A stretch of 64,000 nt of DNA from Trichinella spiralis (taxonomy: Eukaryota > Nematoda > Enoplea > Trichinellida > Trichinellidae): the NCBI GenBank assembly GCA_000181795.3, contig CM012955.1, positions 11,820,587 through 11,884,586 on the forward strand. The letters are read 5' to 3'. The translations under genes and the position numbers were made by a program. The notes under the pieces were generated by a model. It did not search any database, was not told the origin of the DNA, and worked only from the letters and a program-made list of their open reading frames with translations. This document shows positions 55,317 through 64,000 of this stretch, in pieces. The number at the start of each line of letters is the position of its first letter. Positions within the stretch are counted from its first letter, which is position 1.

Positions 55317-57819
55317 ACTTGTTTCGCCAATTGACGCAAGAATAGAACCGACATTTCTCTCCATGCAAATATTTGATCAAATTTGCATACATGTATTTTT
55401 AAAAAATTAATACAAAAAAAACAAAATGTAAAATAAATTTCAACACTTCAACACAAAATCCAACCTAATCCAACACGCTGAACATGAGATTCCATCTTAA
55501 TTTTCCTTTAAAAAATTAGGTCGTACAACTTTTTTTACAGTAACCGTTTTTATACAATTTCAAATTACAACGAACTGAACAATCGGGTGTTTGAAAGTTT
55601 CTTTTCAAAAAATTCAAATGCTACATTTTCACAAACTTATTGTAATTCGTATTTTTTCCGGTAAGAAGAAAATTTTTATTAATTATATTTTTGTTCTCTT
55701 TGTTGGAAACTCGTTCCATATTTTATGCGTATACTTTTTTTTTGGTAGTAATTTTTGAAATCATCGTAATTTTTGCCACTTTTTCTCGCATGATCCGACG
55801 ATAATTTTTTTTTCTTTCGTCTCAAAAGCTAGCCTAGTGTGGAGAAAGTTCAAGTTCATTTTATGAATGGCAACATGTTTATTTTATAGCGGAAATTGAT
55901 TGATCGAAAATTGGGGGAAAAATTCAATTCGAAATATGCTCTTATAATGTGCTTTTTTTGCCAGTGTTGCATTTGGAAAAAATATGAAATCAATTGCACT
56001 TTTTGTTCTTTTTCGTGAACAGTGTTCTTTTTTCTTCTATATATATATGTATATATGAGAGATATTTAAATTTTAAATTATCAAAAGGAGAATGGAAAAA
56101 TGGGGGACAAAATTGACAGAAAACAAATATTCGATTGCATAAATCAAAACCTTTCTCATTAGAGAAATTTATTAACTACGCAATCGTGGAAATATCAAAA
56201 CGTATTTTGCATAATTTATTGTCGCTTCAATTGTGAAACGGTTATAAATTTCAAAGCAATGCAATTATTACAAGATGAGCTGCTTGCGAACATTTTATTC
56301 TCTTGTATAGCAATCAAATACTTTTGTTCAGCATTGTCAGAAATGGACTTTTTTTGTTTCTCATAGCAACATAAAATAAACCTTTTATAATTCATTCAAT
56401 ATATTTTCTTTTTGTTTCAATTTAAAATTTCTCATCAATTTTAATATTATTCAAGTAGTATAAAATTAATATGACAATAATAATGATAAAACGTATCAAT
56501 TGATCGTGTTTTTATTTACAGTTTAAAACTTTTCAAAGAAAAAAAAATATTTTTTTTTTCTCCCTTGCAGTACGTGTGAAAAATTTGTTCGTTCTTACAA
56601 ATAATGAGCAGGCAACTTATGACGACATCATTTGTGTCATTGAAAAGCTTCACCTAATGTAACTTTAAATAAATCTTCATTATTATAGAAATAAATAGTG
56701 CCGTCAATCATCATATAAGGACAGACGTCACTGATAAAAATAAATATTTAATAATAAATCACAGCATTATTGCAAAAGATAAATTTTACAATAAATTAAC
56801 CCTGCTTAAGTGAAAATTTTCAATCTTGACAACAGATTCACAATAACTGTTTATCAACTTATTCGTTTATTTTTGTTTTGCAGATCACTTGCATCTTGCA
56901 CATCACTTTTGCAGGAAAAAGCCTACCATTTCAAATTAGGGTTGATAATTTTAACATGAAATTCATAATTTTTTTTGATTATATATCTATATTGTATTAT
57001 CATCTACCTCGTTGGTGATAAGATTAGAAATAATCAACGTTTGCAAAGTTGGTATAACAATAAGAGATTATTTGCATGAAACATATTGATCGATACTGGT
57101 AAATTGTAGAATCATTGGAATTTTTTGTCATTTATTTAACTTTTCTATACAAAATGTATACGTTTGCATGTGTGCAGCGCTAAAGCATCATATGGGCTGT
57201 GGTGGAGGAAAACAAAAAGAGAAACATGTAATATTGAATCGAAGTAAATATTTATAATTCCATAAGCTTTCTTTAGATTTTTGTTTCAATAAATTAATAA
57301 TAATAATGCCCATTGGCCCCTCCCCCAGTTAACTTTGGAAGAGTGCAGTCGAAAAGCGGAAAAATCAGAACCAATTTCCAATTAAAATACTCATAGCACA
57401 ATTGACCCATATCGATTATCATTGTAATAAGGTTTATATTGAAGCTGCTTTTATAAACAGATGTAATGAATAATTGGTATGGCATGAAGTTCTAAACTAA
57501 TTTGGGAATAAAATAGGCGCGTTCATTACTTTGTTGAATATGAAATTTTGCTTTCATTTAATAAAATGAATCTGCACAGTGGAAGAAGTTGAACATTCGA
57601 CCGACAAACAAACGTAAACAAGTAAAAAGCATGAACAGTTTACCGGGATTTGAAGTAGCTTGTGTAGCACAGTGTCGGTGTTTGCAATGGAGCCAGTGTT
57701 CTTTTTTATGTTAATTTCAGAAATACATGCACACACATATATATTTATATGAATATAAAAGAGAGAATAATAATCATTTGGACAAAAATGGCAGAGTAAT
57801 TTTTCTGGTAGCAAAACTG
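55317..57819. other. AT-rich DNA, nothing recognised
   Basis: A/T-rich sequence with T-runs and no credible frame, RNA gene or repeat beyond short homopolymers and TA tracts. Confidence 0.5.
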
Positions 57820-58660
57820 ATGTAATAATAATTGATGGAATTTGGCAGAAGAGAAAGAAATAGAAAAATCAGCATATATGCGCGTGTGGATTGAATGTGG
57901 AACCAGAGAACCAAGTGGGGACGACGTTGGCAAAGTAGTGCATAGCAGAAGCGGTGATAATGGTTTACGGCGGTCGGTGGTCGACTCTGAAATTCAATTG
58001 TTCCAAAATGTACTGGCACCGAGCAAAAACAAGCAGCCTTAGCCGAAATTTAATAAGTGAAGCATACTCGCGACGAAAAATAATTACACCGCAAGTATCG
58101 ACACAGGGACGTAATGGCCGCGTCAGGAATTTGCGCAAATTTAATAATAATTTCGTTACGGCTGTGTGGAATCGAAATTGAAGCGCTGGCCGAGAAGAAG
58201 AGGCAGGCAGGCAGGGAGGAAGAAGAATAAGAATTGTACAAGTGGGGTGGGGCAAGGCCCGAGAAAATGGTCCATCGAACCGCGGGACAGAAGATACCTT
58301 GGAGATATGGTCACCGAGGAATGGTGCACCGGGCAGAAGAATTCACTGTTCAACGACAGAGGCCATTTTGGACCAGTTGAATCATTGGGACAGGCGAAAT
58401 ACTACTGCTCACCCGGGTGAGAGATTTAATACTGAAACATATTCAATAACGTTGGGCCGGCGTTATTACGCAGAAATGTAATTTAATGTCAAGATCCTCG
58501 CATTAAGCGGAACAAAGCTTTGCGCCAGGGTCGCCGTCGATTAATCTGACGAATTGATTGTGAACCTCCTGACCGGTGGTGGTGGTGGTCGTCGTGGTCG
58601 TGGTCGTGGTCTGCTTTCTCATCGACACATTCAGCATGATCATTTCACTATAATCACGCT
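57820..58660. other. GC-richer island, candidate distal regulatory region
   Basis: An 840-bp block with much higher GC than its flanks, 9 kb upstream of SALL. Open frames of 60-96 codons occur in several frames on both strands and overlap heavily, which is what higher GC produces by itself. It contains a Hox/Cdx-like GCGTTATTACGC, two GATA cores, GGTCACCG, TGACCGGT (58570-58577) and a GGT/GTC microsatellite (58575-58612). Function is inferred only. Confidence 0.35.
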
Positions 58661-59260
58661 GCTTCAATAAATGATACTTTTTGTATCAGAAAATATACGA
58701 AGCAAACATTGCAAAATTCCCAACTGGTAGATTGCAATTTTTGAACTTAACTGACAAATCATCCCAAGTACAAAAGGTTCCCTCTTGGAGCATATTCTCG
58801 TTGTTGTTGGTACAGATTTCTCCACACTTGTGATGCGGGATAATTTTGAAATTTTCCCCGTACAATTTTTGTATTTGCTTTTAATCAGCAAATCAATTTT
58901 GCAAAAAGGGAAATAAATTATTGATCGATCGTTCGACAATAAAAATTCTTCCCCTTCATACAGTTCAGACTAGATGACGACCACCGACTGACTGACTGAT
59001 GGCAGATGCCGGCTTTTTGTCGTGGAATTTCCAAATTGATCCCGGCCAACATATATGCAAGAGGGTCGTGGAAAAGGAGCAACGCGTCGTCATGATCGGC
59101 GCATTTTTATTTCAATACTGAACGTGCTGATCACTGTGAGTTATGATTAATTACAAAGCGGAGTCAATTTGACATGAAATAAAATGAAAATCCAATGAAC
59201 AAAGTGCTGCAGCGTTGGTATTGATCTAAGTCGGCGGCGGCTCGCAAAACGACAATAAGG
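58661..59260. other. Second GC-richer patch next to the island
   Basis: 58661-58950 is ordinary AT-rich sequence. 58955-59255 is GC-richer again, with GATTAATTAC (homeodomain-like), short CTGA repeats and several CG-containing motifs. No frame longer than about 60 codons. It may be part of the same regulatory domain as 57820-58660. Confidence 0.3.
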
Positions 59261-62200
59261 AAATGCACTTTTCCACTGAACACCGACATCAACTTATGCC
59301 TACAATGACTCATATTTTAAAATTTTCCCCCCCATCATTTACATCCAATCCACTGCAAAAAGGACAATTTACAAATCCCGCGACGTTGGTGTACTTTTTC
59401 CATTTCATTCTTCACTTTTTATACGAGCACAACATATGCTGCATCTAATATCAGGGCAGAAAATTGTCGTCTTTCAAAAAAATTTTTTTCAAAAAAAAAA
59501 TAATTTATCCACTTTATTATTAATCGAATCGTATAATTCATTGTTCAACTTGCGTGCTGGCATAGGAGAGGAGAAAATATTTATTTGCCAACAATAAGAT
59601 AGCTGTTGTTTGTTTCCGCCCGAAAATTCAATATTACAACAGATAATGTTCTTGACATTGCGTCCATATTCCACATCATATACGCTTTATAAAAAGTCAG
59701 CAAAAGCAAATAAACCACCGAACGATAAGATAATGATGAAAAATGGCTATCGATTAATCAAAAGGAAAAAAAATTCTACATTTTATAGAACTGTATCAAG
59801 AATAAAATACAATAAATTCATTTCTCTTGTTTCATCATTATCATCTGTGGAGTTGTAGAAATGGGAAAAAATCCGAAACATAACGCATTGAAATAAATGC
59901 AAATATGATTGTTCATAATCATTTTAATCAATTATCAAACAATTTTGCTCTCATTGTAAAAGTATACAGTTCAACGGGGTCTTGATTGATTGCATTGGAA
60001 TTGAGTAAAGGTGCTTTGAATTAAATACAAAACTTTTCAACTTTTGCATGGTCGGTTGAAATTTTGACAAATATCGAATCAGAAAATGAATAATTTTACT
60101 ATTTATTCAATTGATGCAATTTGTGATGGAAAAGTTTGTTTAAATTTATAACAGTTAACAGTTGAATCATTTCAAGCGAAATACAGAAGCATCGTATCCA
60201 GAAATAAAGTATTTAAAAATAGTATTACTGTAAGAGTTTGTGCAAACTTTATTCATTGACGAATGAGACTTGTCAAATCAGTGGTAAGTGATGTAACGTT
60301 TGAAAATAGTATTTCAAGTGCATCAGTGTTGAAATTGTTTGACAATATGCTAATCATTGGTGGATGGTGATAATTTTTTAATTTTTAAATAAAACTTTTC
60401 ACGCAGTACATTTGAATTGCAGTGGAGTAAGTATGTGGGCAGTTTTCCAAAAGTCAACATTGGGAAAGGGAAAATTTCGAAAACCGTGTATCATTGTTTG
60501 TTTCAAAGCATTAAAGCAGCTTTATGATTCACAGTGATTCATGAGCATTGAATTCGATGAATGTAAAACATGATGTTGAGAATCTCTGATTTGTATACAC
60601 GATCTACTACTACTACTACTACTCATTGTATGATATGGAAATTTTGGTTGAAAAAAAAACAAACAGCGATATTTGTAAAGATGATTCATACAAATTCATG
60701 TACTACAAAAATTGGAGCAGAAATTAAAGTTCAAAAAAAAATTAAACTCTATTTGAATAAAATACTTGGCATAAAAATGCAACATAAACTCGTATTGTAA
60801 TCAGTGGAACTGCAACACTTCTGCTGCACACGAACGTGGAGTAGATTTAATTTTAGTGAAAATTTAAAATTTCCCTTTTCAACTTTTCTAATCACACTAC
60901 AGAATTAGGCTTGCTCGGATGAAAAGTGCAATGCGCATTTGGGTCACCTCGCATTAATATGCAAATTTGGTTCAAAATTATAATTGCTGTTCTACTTTTA
61001 CAAAAGAAAAAGGCATAAATTTGGAAAATGTGCATGACTTACTGGATGGGAAATGATGACTGTCTTTGAATGAATAAAAGTGGCCAAGTGTTTGGCACTG
61101 TTTCAATATTGACATTGTCACTTTGACTTGATCATTTGAATTTGCTACCGTTTTCTAATAAGCGGATAGATGCTTCGGCGAAAATGGACGTAACTGAAAA
61201 TAACGTAAATTATATTCCTTTAAATGTAAAAGCTAATTTAATAACGAACGTGAAAAGGCTTAAATCAATAAAAATTTAGTTTTTCGAGTGTTAAAGGCTT
61301 CAAAAATGTCTTATCTCATAAAGAATAATTGAGCGAACACTAATACAAGCTTCGAAATTAATCATGTCGAAATTGTACGACTGTCTAGTTTGTTGTTTGT
61401 TTTTATATGTTTCACATTTGTTTATAATAATTTTTTCGTTCATAATATAATAATTTTATTATTAATAATTAATAATTGCAAGGTACAGTCTGCTGTTGTT
61501 CTACTGGTGGTAGACTGTTGATATCAGGTGTACAGACATGATGCAAATTTGAATGACACTAAACAGAAAGGTGGTGAGAGTGATCAGTGGAGATTAGATA
61601 GATAAAGTCAAAACATTTACTTTTTACAATTTTGAATTATTAATTTATTATTTATGCGATGAGGAGAAATTTTTTGTCAAAAATTATGCATATCAGAATT
61701 TTTGTTATGTTTCATAGAATACCAACTGTCCCATTCAGTGGCGCTGTTGAATTGGCAATGTAAAAGTTGATGAAACTGTGAATGATTGATCAATTGATAA
61801 ACCTCTTTGGAAATTATTTTGTGTTGCATTGAATGGAAGAATTTATTGGATAAGTCAGCTAAGCAGCCATAAGCAATGTGAATAAGAAAATCGAGAAAAC
61901 AAACTAAAATAAAAAAAATGTTAATGAAATCAAACTACCTGCTTATGTAGGGGGGAGGGGGATAATTTTTCAAACAAATTTTCATGAATATCAAATTTTT
62001 ATTAAAATTAATCCATTTCCTTATTGTAAGTGCAATTTATGAACTGCTCTTTTTGAAATTTTGCAATTATCGATGCATGGAGAAAAGTATTTTGTACAAA
62101 TTCTTTTGTCCAATTTTTGATAATTACTAAACGTGAAATTTTCATAATTTATTCTGCAAACAGTTGATACTGTGCAAAAAAGACACTCTTACCGAGTGCA

Positions 62201-64000
62201 TTTGCATGCAAATGCCCGTTTCAATTGTATACATTGAAAAATAAGCAGTGATGATCACTTTTTGATAAGCAATAATAATAATAATAATAAATGTGATAAT
62301 CATTGTAATATTTACTTGAATTCGATTCAATAATTCGGTCAGTATTTAAATTTTGCCCAACTGCAGTGCACGGTGAGAAAAGTGATAAATGTAGCAGCTT
62401 ACTGCTGTGACGATAGCAAATATAAAATTACCAGCAACAGGGCACAGTTTTGTTGTTTAATATGCATCAATTGATCAAAATGTACACAGTTTGTTGAATT
62501 GTTTATAAATTTATTCTTATGAATCATTATTAACTTCAGAAAAGCATAAATAGACGGATTGAAAAGAAAATAATATTTGATCGTAAAATTCAGTTGAAAA
62601 TGAGCAACAATTATATCCCACTTTTTAAATGTAAGTAATTAAAACAAATAATTTTCTTTTCAATTTTTTGTTTGCTCAGAAATTAAATAAACTGATATTT
62701 ATTTATTTATAATTATTTGAAAAAAAATTTTTTCGTTTTTTTTTGAAGTTTGAAAATTTGCAAAAGAATGCAAGTGATGAAGATGTGACGAGCGGAAAAT
62801 AAATGGAAAAAGCGCCCAGAAGAATTACCATAAGATTTGAAGTTCAAATAACATATTGAAGATAAATATAAGAAAAGAGTAATTAAATTTCATGATCTTA
62901 TTTTATGGTTAACTGAATAATTACGGGTTGCTTGATTAGTTTCGGTTTCACAAAAGATTCGGCCATGCTATATTAGTAAAGATAATGTTAACGTAATTTA
63001 TAATATAATATGATTAAAAATTGGAATAATTGACATCGCCCGTTTATTGGAAATTTATCGCAAAGCCGGGGCAAAATCATCAATAACAAACTATCAAAGC
63101 TACCAATATCCAAACAAATATCACTATACAAACATTGGTATGAGATATTCATTAAAGGATGATAAATAAATAAATAAATAAATATGGATGCTTTTATATT
63201 TTTAATTTCAATAAATTTGTTCAATTGTCATCATGGAAAAATAAAATGATAAATTCTTTCCTACTTTTTAAATATTAATACACGAAGCAAGAGAGGAGAA
63301 ATTTTGAAAATCAATTTGCTAAACAAACTCACCTTTTACAAGTATCAACAACATAAATTGGCAATATAAAAAATATGCATATTTTTTTAATGTATGCTTG
63401 GTTTTTTCTTTTTGCTCAACCTGATGAATAATGTTGTTCAGTGTGATGAATAAATTCATGATGGAGAGGAGCAAGTTGCGATGAAAAGAAAGTGGTTGCC
63501 TTCCATGTGTGTGGAACATTTTTGGCATCAGTGGGTAAATATTTGCAAAATGCCTCCCCCCAATGACGACTCTTTTAAGGTAACTTGATCAGAAAAAGCG
63601 GTCGGTGAAGAAGTATAGAAGGACAATAAGAAAACGGTATTATTCATACATTTATTCATTCAAACCGATCACTGACAAATAATAATACAATTGGATATTT
63701 CAAAAAAGAAAAAATTATTATTTTTTTGGTTTGAATTTTAATTTAAAATTATAATTGAATAACTTTTCTTGAAAAGCTATAAATACAATTGTTGAACAGA
63801 GAGAGAGAGAGGGGGGGGGGCGCAAGAATCGATAATAACTTTCATAATTAATAACAAATATTATCAAAATAAATAAATAAATAAATACTCACAACTTCAA
63901 TGTAATAAGCGATGTAATGCTTTGTTCGTTGTTTAAGGAAAATATGTCGATTTATTAGTGTGTAGGTGGACAAAGTGTTTTTTATTAGCAAGAAAAGTTT
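59261..64000. other. AT-rich gene-poor right end
   Basis: No gene recognised. Microsatellites: (CTA)n at about 60605-60623, (AAT)n 62268-62290, (AAAT)n 63165-63184, and (GA)n followed by a G-run at 63798-63820. Short frames at 59263, 59610, 60570, 62142 and 63319 are Phe/Ile/Lys-rich without splice partners. Confidence 0.5.

Noticed and set aside
57842-58481. Several overlapping frames on both strands in the GC-richer island
   Set aside because: Frames open in most phases at once because stops are rarer at higher GC. None has splice partners or a recognisable domain.

Overview
This is an AT-rich eukaryotic window with short spliced exons, convergent and divergent genes, and abundant microsatellites. 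The best taxonomic clue is a secreted protein with a DB module (14149-16073), a cysteine domain known essentially from nematodes. The other genes are conserved animal genes (Snail, MSH4, myotubularin-like, CSK, Spalt/SALL). I infer a nematode. The long introns and gene-poor flanks suggest it is not a compact Caenorhabditis-type genome, but I cannot name the species.

Layout, left to right. 1-7000 is mostly AT-rich, with a possible small minus-strand gene (312-1020) and a GC-richer island (about 5250-5540) that holds a stem-loop. 7186-8699 (-) is a five-finger Snail-family repressor. Its proximal upstream DNA carries a 34-bp sequence that recurs exactly 3.2 kb away inside an AAT microsatellite. 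12936-13145 (+) is a tiny candidate gene for a single-pass, cysteine-rich membrane protein. 14149-16073 (-) is the DB-module secreted protein. 17504-22243 (+) is MSH4, resolved here into 25 exons (1000 codons plus stop). It converges on 22564-25829 (-), a catalytically dead myotubularin of the MTMR10/12 type, and their poly(A) signals cross. One intron of the latter holds a 287-bp hAT-type MITE with terminal inverted repeats and a near-perfect 8-bp target duplication. 26564-28912 (-) is a CSK-type tyrosine kinase with SH2 and kinase domains but no visible SH3. 34372-48868 (-) is a Spalt/SALL (SEM-4-like) factor of about 1606 residues in 8 exons, with an 8.1-kb first intron. 48869-64000 has no convincing gene. 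It holds a promoter-like region, several GC-richer islands that look like regulatory DNA rather than exons, and a candidate SINE.

Exon boundaries were read by eye from GT/AG sites and by requiring phase agreement between exons; each main gene model sums to a multiple of three with one open frame. There is no operon-like organisation. Snail and SALL are developmental regulators, and the noncoding islands sit mainly around SALL, as expected for a gene with distributed enhancers. MSH4 is a meiotic crossover factor and the remaining genes are signalling or secreted proteins. No virus-derived element, CRISPR array, rRNA gene or convincing tRNA gene was seen.
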